NCBI GenBank assembly: GCA_963676865.2
Contig: CAXXSS010000004.1
Coordinates: 247,851 to 311,850 of the forward strand
Direction of reading: 5' to 3'
From: JAAYUD01 sp963676865
Lineage (GTDB): Bacteria; Bacteroidota; Bacteroidia; Bacteroidales; Bacteroidaceae
Length of the DNA: 64,000 nt
This document shows, one piece after another, positions 1-10,162 of this stretch (position 1 is its first letter; each line of letters begins with the position of its first letter). Under the pieces are notes generated by a model, which ran no database searches, had not been told where the DNA came from, and saw only the letters and a program-made list of their open reading frames with translations. A program made the translations under genes and the position numbers.

Positions 1-1
1 G

Positions 2-433
2 TACGACAGCTATGTTGTGAGTTGTGGCGAAAGTTTCTTGTTCGTAGTTGATTCTACTCCGGATAATGGCTTTTCGACTGTACGTTACAAAAATATGTTC
101 GATTGTCCGGAAACACTCGTCATGCGTGGAGATCTATCCATCGAAGGAGGTTCGACCGACGAAGTAGCCGAGATCGATGGCCAAAGTCGCCGCGTGAACA
201 TCACACCCAAAGATACGTTTACTCTTTCTTCTGGACGTTTCTTCATGCAGTCGGATTATTTGCTGTTTCACGACCTCGCAGGAGCCATGCAAGCTTCTAT
301 TCTGTGCGATAGCGACTGGATAGATATCGTTGTATCAAAATATAGCTTCAAACGCACCAATAAGCGCACGATGGAGGAAGTGACTTATACTTTTGCACCG
401 GCTAATCCGGAGAATGAAACAATAATATTATGA
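2..433 (+). CDS. Partial tail-region protein of phage L (5' end outside window)
   Basis: The frame is open to the first base of the window, so this is the C-terminal part (at least 143 residues) of a longer protein; a GTG at 17 is an internal valine or an alternative start. The family is not recognised. The segment is rich in beta-forming residues and has no signal peptide or membrane helix. It overlaps the next gene by 4 bases and lies three genes upstream of the tape measure, which suggests a tail tube or tail completion role by position only. The function is inferred from order, not from motifs. Confidence 0.6.
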   Translation, partial: YDSYVVSCGESFLFVVDSTPDNGFSTVRYKNMFDCPETLVMRGDLSIEGGSTDEVAEIDGQSRRVNITPKDTFTLSSGRFFMQSDYLLFHDLAGAMQASILCDSDWIDIVVSKYSFKRTNKRTMEEVTYTFAPANPENETIIL

Positions 434-1260
434 GCAAGTTAGTATTTTCGGATAAAGTAGGCTTTCCAAACAGTTGGGAGGGCCTCACAAGGCGGGAGAT
501 GGTCTACCTGCTAAAGTTATATATGATGTTGCAACAAGGCAAAGGACTCTCGTTGCACGACTTGAAGCGTATATTTACTTCGCAAGTATTCTCGTGGCGC
601 GGCATACGCAAAGAAAAATCGGTTGATTACTTGTTGCTGGTAGACGCTACTTCGAAAACGCTCGACTGGGCAATAGGTTACGATGAACAGCAACATGCGG
701 CAGTAATGAACTACGATAGTATTGAATGTCTGATAAAAAACTTCGGAAAGTTTCAAGGGCCTGCCAATTACGGCGGAGATATCAGCTTTGGAGAGTTTCG
801 CTATCTGTTGATGCTCTATAACCAGCTGGCAGAGAATAATGACGTGTTGGCGCTCGACAAAATGGCCGGCACGCTCTATCGGTCGGTAGATAAGGATACT
901 GGTCGGCATGTACTTTTCAATGTCGATAAGGACTATGCCGCCACCGGCAAGCGCATGCCCGAGTGGTTGAAGTATTATGCCTACTTGTGGTTCACAGCTT
1001 TCGTACGCTATCTGATGACGGGCGATTTCATCATCGACGGCTGCACCGTCAACTTCTCAAAGATTTTTGCAGGCGAGAAAAACGGCGTATCCGAGAACTT
1101 TATAGGAATGAATGCCATCCTATTTTCTGTAGCAGAGAGCCATGTATTTGGAGCAGCAAAAGAAGTAGATGATACACAGCTGTTTCGTATACTGCTCAAA
1201 TTGGTAGACGATGGCAATAAAGCCGATGAACTCAAAAAAAACTATGCAAGTCATGATTAA
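430..1260 (+). CDS. Hypothetical tail-region protein upstream of tape measure
   Basis: A 276-residue soluble protein with aromatic-rich helical segments (a tyrosine- and tryptophan-rich stretch near residues 185-200) and no transmembrane helix. I do not recognise the family. Its ATG overlaps the stop of the previous gene, and its own stop overlaps the next start, so the block is translationally coupled. Two genes ahead of the tape measure is where tail assembly chaperones or tail completion proteins normally sit; that role is a positional inference. No slippery sequence was noticed at its 3' end. Confidence 0.6.
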   Translation: MSKLVFSDKVGFPNSWEGLTRREMVYLLKLYMMLQQGKGLSLHDLKRIFTSQVFSWRGIRKEKSVDYLLLVDATSKTLDWAIGYDEQQHAAVMNYDSIECLIKNFGKFQGPANYGGDISFGEFRYLLMLYNQLAENNDVLALDKMAGTLYRSVDKDTGRHVLFNVDKDYAATGKRMPEWLKYYAYLWFTAFVRYLMTGDFIIDGCTVNFSKIFAGEKNGVSENFIGMNAILFSVAESHVFGAAKEVDDTQLFRILLKLVDDGNKADELKKNYASHD

Positions 1261-1708
1261 GATTACAGAATACAAACAGATGATCGCCGATATGATCGCC
1301 GACATCAATAAGAATTTGACCGATCAAAAAGTCAATACTTCGCTGCTGCTGGCAGCAGATGAAACAAGTTTTTGCAAAAAACTGAAAGATATAGACGGTA
1401 TCGTGATAGGTGGGCAATATCCGGCGCTAGACGTCAAAAAAGCAAACGAAGACAATCTTAATCCATCCCATCCTTGTCTGCTTTTTATTCTCGAAAAGAA
1501 AGATCCTTCGACGATGACAGATGCCCAAATAGACGATTTGTATGAACGTATAGGCTCTATTGCCAACGAATTGATGCTATGCATTGCAAGCAACGAATAT
1601 GCTTGTGTGTCAAGCTTTCCAATGTGTTTTGGTGGAGACTTTCATCTAGAATGGGAATACAATTATTCGGGGTTCTATGGTTGTTCCATTAGTTTTAATT
1701 TAAAATAA
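1253..1708 (+). CDS. Hypothetical tail-region protein, overlaps upstream gene
   Basis: About 151 residues. I chose the ATG at 1253 because it overlaps the upstream stop codon; in-frame ATGs at 1211 and 1244 lie deeper inside the upstream gene. The N-terminus is helical and charged, the C-terminus is aromatic and glycine-rich. The family is not recognised. It lies directly before the tape measure gene with a 9-base gap, so it is probably a tail completion or assembly factor. The function is inferred from position only. Confidence 0.6.
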   Translation: MIKITEYKQMIADMIADINKNLTDQKVNTSLLLAADETSFCKKLKDIDGIVIGGQYPALDVKKANEDNLNPSHPCLLFILEKKDPSTMTDAQIDDLYERIGSIANELMLCIASNEYACVSSFPMCFGGDFHLEWEYNYSGFYGCSISFNLK

Positions 1709-1717
1709 CGTATAGAT

Positions 1718-3673
1718 ATGTCAAGCAGTATAGATAAGGTGCAGCTCCAAAATGAGCTGGATCAAGACCAAACGCTACAGAATATAAGAAAAGTAGAAAG
1801 TGCTCTCGACGATGAGACTAAAGCACTCAAAAAGTTTGCGCAGGGTACCGAAGAGTACTTTGCACAACTTAAAAAAGTCGAAGACGCCCAAAAGATATAC
1901 CAAGATCTGGCAGCCAATATAGCTATTGTCAATATGCCGATGCAGATGTTGATAAAAAAGCAATCTGAGCTCAACGAGCAGCTTTTCAACACGCCTTCTG
2001 GAGTGAAAGGTTTTCAACAATACAAAGATGAGCTGGACTTGGTTAATAGACGTATGACGACACTGAAAGACACAGCATCAAACACCGTTTCGTCGCTAAA
2101 CAAAACGCCGGAAACAATGATTAAATATGTCTCGGCGAGTGCTCATTTTTTTCAGACTCTAGGCAATGCTTTCGACCGGGCAAAAGCCGCTTGGAATATG
2201 AATTTTTTTCTACAAAACCGCATAAAGGAGGGTTTTAAAACACAGTCTAAAACAAATACCCCAAATACATCCAATGGCAGAAATAATCCATTAACAACAA
2301 ATAATGATGAAGATGAATTGAAAAAACTAGAGGCAAATCGTGACAAAAAACTTAAAATCAATGAAGATGCTTATAACCAGGAAAAGGCAAATTTAGCGAA
2401 ACATTTAGCTGAGCGTACTTATACACAAGAACAATACGATGAACGATTAGAAGTACTAGAAGTCACATATAAGAAAGGTAAATCTGACCTATTGGAACAA
2501 TATAGCAAAGACCTTAAAGATTCAACAATAAAAGATGCAGATGTTAGAAATAAAGCGATTGAAGATGCAAAGGCAGTTGCTGTAAAGGCCGATACCGATT
2601 TGTCTCTGGAACTTGCTAAGCAAGGAAAAGAAAAGCTTGATAAAGAAAAAGAGCAACAAGATAAATTGCAGCAGATAAAAAAAGAATTGGGCGTAGATAA
2701 AGATAAAGGAAACATTGAAAGTCAGAAGGAGCTGTGGAAAGTTTTATACGATGCGGGAATCATTAGTGAAAAAAAATATTTAAAGGAAAAAGAAAACCTC
2801 AATATAAAAGCCGCAGGAAAACATAAATTCACTTGGAAAGATGCTTATGATTTTACTCAAAATGTTTCGAAGATGGCTTCTGACTTTGCTAAGAACATGT
2901 CACAAGCTGAAACCATCGCTTCGGATGCCAAATACGATAGAGAAATAAAGATAGCCAAACAGGCCGGTAAAGATACGACCAAACTGGAAGAGCAGAAGCA
3001 AGAAGCACAACATAAAATTAAAAAGAAATACGCCGATTTGCAGTTTGCGGCATCCATCCTGCAGATTGGTTCTTCGACCGCCGTGGCAGCAATGGAAGCC
3101 TATAAGGCAATGGCTGGAATATTCATTTTCGGTCCAGCATTGGGTATTGCAGCTGCTGCAGCTGTGGTACTTGCCGGAGCGGCACAAATGAAAGTAGCCA
3201 AGGCAAATCGTGACGCTGCAAAAGGTTTATTTGATGGCGGTTATTCGGGCGATTATTCGAATGGTGGTTATACGCCGGCTGTTGATTCGCATCAAGTGGG
3301 CGGCTATATACCGGTGCATGGCAATGAGTTCGTAGGCAATCACGAAGCCGTAGAGAATCCGCACGTAAACCGTTTCTTCCGAATCATTAATCTTGCTCAG
3401 AAAAATGGCACCATCCGAATGTTGGATACAACAGCTATATTGAGCCAGCTTCAGTTGGGTGGCAAATATCAAGGCGGATATACCAATAGCAAGCAGTCTG
3501 ATGCGGTAGCGGTACAAGGAAATAGCGGCAATAACTCTACCATGGACGGACAGTTGAGCAAAGTCGTCGATTTGCTTACCATTATATCAAGCAAAAAGAT
3601 CGTACTTTCGATGACTGATGTTCGTGATGGACTTAACGACTTGAAGGCTTACGAGGCTAATGCTTCGAGGTAA
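1718..3673 (+). CDS. Tape measure protein, phage L (short)
   Basis: A 651-residue protein with long charged coiled-coil segments (about residues 1-130 and 190-370) and an Ala/Gly/Val-rich hydrophobic stretch near 450-495. A glycine/tyrosine-rich C-terminal part follows, typical of tail length-determining proteins of Bacteroidales phages. Such proteins act as a ruler in the tail and enter the cell with DNA. The known ratio of about 0.15 nm per residue gives a tail of roughly 100 nm, less than half of what phage R encodes at 48.8 kb. Two tape measures of different size in one window are the main reason for calling two phages. Confidence 0.85.
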   Translation: MSSSIDKVQLQNELDQDQTLQNIRKVESALDDETKALKKFAQGTEEYFAQLKKVEDAQKIYQDLAANIAIVNMPMQMLIKKQSELNEQLFNTPSGVKGFQQYKDELDLVNRRMTTLKDTASNTVSSLNKTPETMIKYVSASAHFFQTLGNAFDRAKAAWNMNFFLQNRIKEGFKTQSKTNTPNTSNGRNNPLTTNNDEDELKKLEANRDKKLKINEDAYNQEKANLAKHLAERTYTQEQYDERLEVLEVTYKKGKSDLLEQYSKDLKDSTIKDADVRNKAIEDAKAVAVKADTDLSLELAKQGKEKLDKEKEQQDKLQQIKKELGVDKDKGNIESQKELWKVLYDAGIISEKKYLKEKENLNIKAAGKHKFTWKDAYDFTQNVSKMASDFAKNMSQAETIASDAKYDREIKIAKQAGKDTTKLEEQKQEAQHKIKKKYADLQFAASILQIGSSTAVAAMEAYKAMAGIFIFGPALGIAAAAAVVLAGAAQMKVAKANRDAAKGLFDGGYSGDYSNGGYTPAVDSHQVGGYIPVHGNEFVGNHEAVENPHVNRFFRIINLAQKNGTIRMLDTTAILSQLQLGGKYQGGYTNSKQSDAVAVQGNSGNNSTMDGQLSKVVDLLTIISSKKIVLSMTDVRDGLNDLKAYEANASR

Positions 3674-3708
3674 ACACCTTTTTTAGATTCTTTTTTTTAG
3701 TGTTTTTA

Positions 3709-3746
3709 GAAAGGGTAGATTCGGAATGAATCTGTCCTTTTTTTCG
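3709..3746 (+). terminator. Rho-independent terminator after tape measure
   Basis: An inverted repeat with arms AGATTC/GAATCT, extended outward by AAAGG/CCTTT, with a 5-base loop and a following run of T. It separates the tape measure unit from the hub and fibre unit. Confidence 0.7.
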
Positions 3747-3775
3747 TCTGCCTGCAGATGTACTTTTGTATTATA
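3738..3775 (+). promoter_or_regulatory. Candidate Bacteroidetes-type promoter before hub gene
   Basis: TACTTTTG at 3761-3768 matches the TAnnTTTG -7 box of Bacteroidetes sigma-ABfr promoters. A T-rich -33 region lies about 20 bases upstream. It falls in the gap between a terminator and the start codon at 3792, where a new promoter is expected. Confidence 0.45.
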
Positions 3776-3791
3776 TAAATAAGCAAAAAAA

Positions 3792-5630
3792 ATGACTGAA
3801 CTGATTATAAATGGAATAAAAGCGGTATTGGCAACCGACTTCTCGGTGACGGTGAAACAAGAAAATGCCTTTGTCACCAAAAACGGTGAATACACGTACG
3901 ACTGCACCATGTCGCTGCTCAACCCCATTAATGCCAATCTATATAGCTTCTTGCAACGCATCAACAAAAAAGAGGCGTTTGCTACCAAACGGCGCATCAT
4001 GCTGATAGCCGATAACCGGGTATATTGCGACGGCACAGAAGTGATCACCAAATGGACGAACGAAAAGGTGACTATACAGATCGTGAGTGGTAACTCGCAA
4101 TTCAATTATTTCATCGGATCGGACAAAAAGATAAGCGAATTGGACTTGGGGAGTGCTACGGTAGACGAGACGACTGTAAACAAAGCCGTATACGATTTCG
4201 AATCATTGGGCTATGCCTTCCCACCATTCAAAATTGGTGATACATCATACAATGTATACAAAGTGGGAGAAGAAGATGATGGTAAAGCATACATCGGCAA
4301 TACCATGGATACAGATTATACATGGAGAGCGATGCCATTTCTAAACACCATGATGGTGAAAATTATCACAGCTTTGGGATATACGATAAAAAGTAATATA
4401 TTGACTTCGTCGGAATATAGATTCTTGATCTTGTTTCATTCTCAGGATACAACGAAATTTGCTAAAATGTTTCCAGGCTGGACCTGTAAAGAGTTTCTTG
4501 AAGAAATTGAAAAGCTGTTCAATATAGTCTTTTATCTCAACTATAAGACTAAAGAAGTTGAAATTATAACCCAAGCAAAATTTTATGCTACAGCAGGCAT
4601 GGTGCATGTAAAGAATGTAAAAGAGGCTTATGAAATGGATATCGAAAACTCTGAAGATTCGGAAAATGAAGAGCACACGACGTGCAATATCGGCTATGAT
4701 CTTCCGGATACGACATACTATAATTATCGTCGGCTTCCGACGGCCATAGTTGAATCAGCTGTCAAGGGAAATATGCTCTATAATGATTTTTTTCAAGAGG
4801 CATGTTATCACCCAAATTATATCACTACTATAACATTGAATGTTGACCCAAGCACTGGAAGAAAATATATATTTTATTCACGGCATAGTGAAGAAGAGGC
4901 TGTAACAAATGGTATAATAGAGGTAGATCAATTTTCAAATCTTATTCAAGATAATTCTAAAACGAATTTAGATATTACTTTGTCTATTATCCCTGCTAAC
5001 TTGACAGATGCCGATATTATAGGCATGAATGGAAAATCATTAGGTGTAAGTTATAATATGCCGGTATTGGACGAATCATCAACGACGTCTTCAACAGTTA
5101 CTCCGCGTTCGTTATATGATCGGATAAGTAATGGCAACTTTAATAAGGAAGAAGAAAGCAAGTCGAATATCCAAGCAGGCATTTATTCTGGTCCTCTTCG
5201 TTTCGCTGAGCTCATGTGGGTTGATGATCACTGGGTAGCTTATCCGCAGGTATATACCGATGGATGGGTGGCTTTTGTTATGAAAAATTCGAAAACGAAG
5301 TTATTATCGGCATCTATGAATCTGCAGACGATTGCCAAAGAATTCTATATTCAGGGTTATGATATCAACAGAAAGCATAAGTTGACAATTGAGAGCTACG
5401 ACGTCAATATATATGATCCTAGACAGATATTCGAGATAAAGAATAAACGCTACGTGTGCGAATCGATAGAATATATTTTAGATTCAAAGGGGCGCAAAGG
5501 TACCTGGAAAGGTATCTTTTATCCGGTAGAGATAAGTGATACGGATGCGGAGCACTTGTGGATACTAGCGGACGGTAAGTGGCGCGACAATGGAGTTTTT
5601 ATTGATAACGGTAGATGGTTTGATAATTGA
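3792..5630 (+). CDS. Tail hub/baseplate-like protein, phage L
   Basis: A 612-residue beta-rich protein with no signal peptide or membrane segment, placed between tape measure and fibre. That position belongs to the tail tip hub or baseplate protein in siphoviruses. The C-terminus ends in repeated tryptophan/aspartate motifs (LADGKWRDNGVFIDNGRWF). The name rests on size, position and general resemblance to hub-like tail proteins of Bacteroidales prophages; no catalytic motif was identified. It follows a terminator and a candidate promoter, so it probably starts a separate transcription unit. Confidence 0.6.
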   Translation: MTELIINGIKAVLATDFSVTVKQENAFVTKNGEYTYDCTMSLLNPINANLYSFLQRINKKEAFATKRRIMLIADNRVYCDGTEVITKWTNEKVTIQIVSGNSQFNYFIGSDKKISELDLGSATVDETTVNKAVYDFESLGYAFPPFKIGDTSYNVYKVGEEDDGKAYIGNTMDTDYTWRAMPFLNTMMVKIITALGYTIKSNILTSSEYRFLILFHSQDTTKFAKMFPGWTCKEFLEEIEKLFNIVFYLNYKTKEVEIITQAKFYATAGMVHVKNVKEAYEMDIENSEDSENEEHTTCNIGYDLPDTTYYNYRRLPTAIVESAVKGNMLYNDFFQEACYHPNYITTITLNVDPSTGRKYIFYSRHSEEEAVTNGIIEVDQFSNLIQDNSKTNLDITLSIIPANLTDADIIGMNGKSLGVSYNMPVLDESSTTSSTVTPRSLYDRISNGNFNKEEESKSNIQAGIYSGPLRFAELMWVDDHWVAYPQVYTDGWVAFVMKNSKTKLLSASMNLQTIAKEFYIQGYDINRKHKLTIESYDVNIYDPRQIFEIKNKRYVCESIEYILDSKGRKGTWKGIFYPVEISDTDAEHLWILADGKWRDNGVFIDNGRWFDN

Positions 5631-5637
5631 TTAGTGT

Positions 5638-8616
5638 ATGAATACAGATTTTGAAAATATAGTCCCCTGGAACGGTGCAAACGACACCGGTCTGGATGTG
5701 CGCAAAAAGATGGAGCGCAACTTCGATAAGATAAAACAGAACTTTGCAGAGCTGTCCGACTTTTTTGAGAAAGTGAACATCGGCACTGCTTCAGTACCTG
5801 TATATGCGATCAAATCAAAGTATGATTTTTTTTCTGTCGGAGCCGTGTCGGCTTACGGGCCGAGCGCAGGTTCTTCTTCCGGATCAGGTATTGATGAAAC
5901 CACATTGTGGTCAATAATGGGCAATACTGGTACGCAACAAATAGCTGCTAATCACCTAGCGACCGTATTATTACCATACGCCACTCAATCGTCTATATCT
6001 GCATTACTTTCTAACTATGCACTTGTCAATCATGGGCACGTTTGGGGTGATATCACCGACCGTCCCAGTTCGTTGCCCGCTTCGGATGTTTATGATTGGG
6101 CAAAAGCCAGTAGTAAGCCTAGCTATGCCTACTCGGAGATTACCGATAAGCCCACGACATTGAGCGGATATGGCATAACGGATGCTGCTGCCAAATCGCA
6201 CTCTCATGTATGGGCAGATATCACCGACCGACCTACTTCATTGCCCGCATCAGACGTATATACTTGGGCAAAAGCCAGTAGTAAGCCTGGCTATACTTAT
6301 TCGGAAATTACCGGTAAGCCCACAACATTGAGCGGATATGGCATAACGGATGCTGCTGTCAAATCGCACTCTCATGTATGGGCAGATATCACCGACCGAC
6401 CTACTTCATTGCCCGCATCAGACGTATATGCTTGGGCAAAAGCAAGTAGTAAGCCTAGTTATGCCTATTCGGAGGTAACGAACAAACCATCCACTCTCGA
6501 AGGATATGGCATAACGGACGCTGCTAGTGCAGCTGCTTTAGCTAGTTATTTGATGTTAAATGGTGGAACAATGAATGGAACTATATATTTTGGTTCTACT
6601 TCTAATTACATAGCTACAAATGGATCGGCTCAATTAACGAAGCTTACATCTGGAAGTACTTATATAGGCAACGGCAACGAAATTAATAATGAATCACAAG
6701 ATTTATTTATACAAAACCGTGGTGGACATGCCCTAAGATTATGTTCTAATAATGGGCCTCTAACTTATGGTTCGAGTCAATATAATATATGGCATTCCGG
6801 AAATGATGGTTCTGGTTCAGGATTGGATGCAGACATGCTTGATGGATACCATGTATCTTCGCTAGTAAGATATAATGAAAGTAATATTGGCAGCTTTTAT
6901 TTAAATAACAATGTGTTACAAAATGCAGGAGCGCCAGAAACGGATACTATACCAGAAGCCGTTACATCTGTTCAAGCTGGGACTCCACTGTATAACGATC
7001 CAACATTTATTTCTGGATATAATTCTGTATCTGTTTATAATAATGCTGGAGGTGGAACAGTAACAGTGTCTAGAATCGTAGATGATCAAAACTCTGCAAA
7101 TAATTCTGGATACGTATTACAAATTCAAACAACCGGTACAGCATCCCCTGGACTTGGAGGTTTTGTACAAACAATTAATACTAGGGCCAATGGAGTATTT
7201 GCACAGGTGTTTAGAGCTAAGATTCCAGTGGGATATACTATTGTAGATGCAGCCAACAGCCAAGGAGATGGGGCTGTAACAAAATGGATTACATCTCATA
7301 GTGGAACAGGAAAATGGTCGTGGTACGTTAGATTAGTTTACTGCGGAAATACTGGTTCATTTTCAACAGGTGGACATGTATACCTTAGTGGATCTCCTAG
7401 TACAGTAACTTGGTATGTGGCTTCTATCCAATTATATGATGTTACAAGAATTCCATACCCTTTAACACTTGATAATTATACTACGTATTCTCCTATAATT
7501 AATGGTTCACATGCCTCTAGTTCCACATCAATATACGCACCACAGTCACAATTATCTGTGCAGAATCAAACAAATTCATATCTGATTGGCTCTACATCTA
7601 CAACGAGTTTAAATACTGTTTATGCAAATTCTAGTGTATATATGAATGGTAGTACATTATATGCGACTACATTTACTGGCTCTTTGAATGGTACTGCAAA
7701 TAATGCCAATACAGTATCTGGGTATTCTATCGCTAATATAATGAATTTTCAGAGAATTGGAAGTGGAGGAGATGCAAATAATTATTATAATATATCTGTT
7801 AATGAGCTACAATCTGCATCTAATGTTCCTGGATCTAACTCTTGGTACCAGATTATGGCATGGGGTAGTGCAGATTCTAATTATACAACTCAATTAGGTC
7901 ATACTTATGGTAATGGTACTAATAATCCAATGATGTGGCACAGGCAGAAAAGTGGCGGCACTTGGGGAAATTGGGTTACTTTTCTAGATAGTCTCAATTA
8001 TACATCATATTGTCCGTCTTTAACTGGAGCCGGAGCTTCTGGAACTTGGGGTATAAGTATTACCGGTAATGCTAGTGCGGCTACTAAATTGCAAACAGCA
8101 AGAAGTCTTTGGGGAGAAACGTTTGATGGTAGTGGTAATATAAATGGCCGCATGACTTTTGGAGTTTTGGCGATGGCTACAAGCTATACTGATAGCTGGA
8201 GTGACGGCACAAATAGCCACCCGTGGTATGGATATGACCATCAGTACGGGAATACTGGTGTATATAGTACTACTATTAGCGATTATTCTGGTTTGAGCTT
8301 AAAAACGGCATCCGGAATTATGAGTATTACAGCTGATGGTAATGTAGGCATAGGCAATACCTCACCTGCGTATAAATTACATGTTTCCGGTACTGGATAT
8401 TTCTCGGGCGAACTTGATCTAGCAGCGACTATGACGGCTGCCGGATTAATCACTGCCTCAGGGAACATTAAGACGACGAATTATATTGAAATAGGTTCGA
8501 CAGGTATAAGGATAGTGCATGATCCAACAAACGACTGTTTGAAACTTATCAAGTCGGATGGAAGTGCAGTAAATTTATTGGTAACAGGCGGCGTTACGGC
8601 GCTAGCCACAACATAA
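5638..8616 (+). CDS. Tail fibre with triplicated 56-residue repeat, phage L
   Basis: A 992-residue, Ser/Thr/Asn/Gly-rich fibre. Residues about 134-301 hold three copies of a 56-residue unit of the type ADITDRPTSLP...KPTTLSGYGITDA, a motif typical of lambda Stf/T4 gp37-like shafts. A long beta-rich shaft follows, with a LDADMLDGYH motif common in phage fibres. The C-terminal end carries a short TSPAYKLHVSG segment that often precedes an intramolecular chaperone, but the protein ends soon after without an S74-type peptidase domain. It probably binds the host surface; the ligand cannot be inferred. Confidence 0.85.
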   Translation: MNTDFENIVPWNGANDTGLDVRKKMERNFDKIKQNFAELSDFFEKVNIGTASVPVYAIKSKYDFFSVGAVSAYGPSAGSSSGSGIDETTLWSIMGNTGTQQIAANHLATVLLPYATQSSISALLSNYALVNHGHVWGDITDRPSSLPASDVYDWAKASSKPSYAYSEITDKPTTLSGYGITDAAAKSHSHVWADITDRPTSLPASDVYTWAKASSKPGYTYSEITGKPTTLSGYGITDAAVKSHSHVWADITDRPTSLPASDVYAWAKASSKPSYAYSEVTNKPSTLEGYGITDAASAAALASYLMLNGGTMNGTIYFGSTSNYIATNGSAQLTKLTSGSTYIGNGNEINNESQDLFIQNRGGHALRLCSNNGPLTYGSSQYNIWHSGNDGSGSGLDADMLDGYHVSSLVRYNESNIGSFYLNNNVLQNAGAPETDTIPEAVTSVQAGTPLYNDPTFISGYNSVSVYNNAGGGTVTVSRIVDDQNSANNSGYVLQIQTTGTASPGLGGFVQTINTRANGVFAQVFRAKIPVGYTIVDAANSQGDGAVTKWITSHSGTGKWSWYVRLVYCGNTGSFSTGGHVYLSGSPSTVTWYVASIQLYDVTRIPYPLTLDNYTTYSPIINGSHASSSTSIYAPQSQLSVQNQTNSYLIGSTSTTSLNTVYANSSVYMNGSTLYATTFTGSLNGTANNANTVSGYSIANIMNFQRIGSGGDANNYYNISVNELQSASNVPGSNSWYQIMAWGSADSNYTTQLGHTYGNGTNNPMMWHRQKSGGTWGNWVTFLDSLNYTSYCPSLTGAGASGTWGISITGNASAATKLQTARSLWGETFDGSGNINGRMTFGVLAMATSYTDSWSDGTNSHPWYGYDHQYGNTGVYSTTISDYSGLSLKTASGIMSITADGNVGIGNTSPAYKLHVSGTGYFSGELDLAATMTAAGLITASGNIKTTNYIEIGSTGIRIVHDPTNDCLKLIKSDGSAVNLLVTGGVTALATT
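6037..6540 (+). repeat. Three in-frame 168-bp repeats in fibre gene
   Basis: Units begin at 6037, 6205 and 6373, each 168 bp (56 codons). The second and third are nearly identical at DNA level over most of their length; the first and the end of the third have diverged. This indicates recent duplication and makes copy-number change by recombination likely. Confidence 0.9.
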
Positions 8617-8622
8617 ATAGAT

Positions 8623-9843
8623 ATGGCATATAGTAACGGAATAATAGCAATACCAATCTCAATAGCCGATCTTGGTGCGGCACTTGGATCAAGTTCGAAA
8701 GATGTAGCTACTCTGGTGGGTTCACCTTTGGTAAATTATTGGGCGCGATTGAAACCTGTGTCGAGAAACGATATCTTTTACGATCGTTCGGATATCGCTA
8801 ACAATGATGCATCGCTAGCTGCTAGACTAGAAGATGCCGTAAATGGAGATTTTTATCAATACAATTTTAAAATACCACACGGTACTTGGAGTACCCAAAG
8901 TTCTCTCTTTGACCAATCTTTCAAGGCTATCTTGGTCAAAGCTCCATATCCTTTTAGGATGGCTGATTTCAAGGGGTATAAACCAGGGGAAAAGGCTCCA
9001 TCGGCAACGCTTACCGTATCAGGCCTATATTACAATATGACTTCGGAAGTCGCCTTATCAATAATCGAAGGAACAGGCATAAAAGTCTCCGATTTTGTTT
9101 TAAAATACATGGATACGAACTCTGTGTCTGCTACCTCACTAGGAACGTGGAAAATCGTATTCCTAATTTTTATCGGATCGACAGTGTTGCTCGTCAATAC
9201 CGGTCAAACCTGGAATAGCGCCATTTCTAATGGCAGTCTATACAAGTCAATAGGCGCGTCATATCTCTCGGCTTATAACGGCTCGACGGCAAATATTATA
9301 GCGTGTCTGTGCGGAGACACTAGCATTCCAAGCGATGTAACGATACTCTCCGGTTCTAAATATTCGGCCGACAGATTTATTCCTCTTAATTTCAACATCT
9401 ATTCTGCACAGAAGAACGTTAAAATTACCGCATTCAACTGGCTTATGGGGATATATTTGTCTATTACAGTCAATAGTAAACCTGTTAACCAAAGACCATA
9501 CTACGGTGTACAATATTTTATTGTGCGCGCCGAATCGCTCAACTTTGATGACACGCAATGTTCATTCCGTATAGTCCCCAAAATTGTAAAATCGGACGGA
9601 ACGGTCATAACTGGGAATACCTTCGTTTCAAGCTTGTTCACAGTAGCCAACTGTTATAATAGCACGACAAAATACTCTTTCCCAATCAAGACTCCCACAA
9701 ACGGTAACACTTGGGTAGGATTTACAGGATTAATTGGTTGGAATTCTTCCTACAGTTTCCTCGTTGACGTATATCTAAATGCCGGCACTGATAGAGGTTT
9801 AGTCTACACATCAAATTTGACAGACCAAATAAACAAATTATAA
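8623..9843 (+). CDS. Hypothetical tail-appendage protein, phage L
   Basis: A 406-residue protein rich in Ser, Asn, Tyr and beta-forming residues, 6 bases after the fibre gene. I do not recognise the family. One hydrophobic stretch near residue 180 (WKIVFLIFIGSTVLLV) could be a buried strand pair rather than a membrane helix. Position after the main fibre and composition suggest a second receptor-binding or fibre-cap protein. This is inference. Confidence 0.6.
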   Translation: MAYSNGIIAIPISIADLGAALGSSSKDVATLVGSPLVNYWARLKPVSRNDIFYDRSDIANNDASLAARLEDAVNGDFYQYNFKIPHGTWSTQSSLFDQSFKAILVKAPYPFRMADFKGYKPGEKAPSATLTVSGLYYNMTSEVALSIIEGTGIKVSDFVLKYMDTNSVSATSLGTWKIVFLIFIGSTVLLVNTGQTWNSAISNGSLYKSIGASYLSAYNGSTANIIACLCGDTSIPSDVTILSGSKYSADRFIPLNFNIYSAQKNVKITAFNWLMGIYLSITVNSKPVNQRPYYGVQYFIVRAESLNFDDTQCSFRIVPKIVKSDGTVITGNTFVSSLFTVANCYNSTTKYSFPIKTPTNGNTWVGFTGLIGWNSSYSFLVDVYLNAGTDRGLVYTSNLTDQINKL

Positions 9844-9860
9844 ATATTAATTTTGAAATT

Positions 9861-10151
9861 ATGAAGTTAACAGGTAAAAAAATCGTCGCTCAAAGCTACA
9901 GAGTAGCTATTGAGGGCATAAGTGGAGATTACAATCTCACTGCAGACGTAACTATTAACGCTGCTGGATTTCAGAGTCTCGAAAGCGGAATAGCAAAAAA
10001 GGATGATGCTCAAGTGGCCAACTTTTCGCACTGTGGCACATTGAACACTAATTTCTTGGTGGAAAATGTCGCTGAAATAGCTACTGTAATCAAGGATTTT
10101 GTTGATAGCGCTAAGTTGCTCGATGCGTCTATAGTATCAACGATTAAATAA
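9861..10151 (+). CDS. Small hypothetical protein after fibre genes
   Basis: A 96-residue protein, predicted beta-rich at the N-terminus, with one cysteine. No family was recognised. It sits between the putative fibre-cap gene and a coiled-coil protein in the same direction, with short gaps, so it belongs to the tail/lysis operon of phage L. Confidence 0.55.
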   Translation: MKLTGKKIVAQSYRVAIEGISGDYNLTADVTINAAGFQSLESGIAKKDDAQVANFSHCGTLNTNFLVENVAEIATVIKDFVDSAKLLDASIVSTIK

Positions 10152-10162
10152 AAAAGGGAAAA

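Noticed and set aside
6037..6540. CRISPR-like array from regular repeats
   Set aside because: Repeats are 168 bp, contiguous, in frame and encode a fibre shaft motif; there are no spacers.
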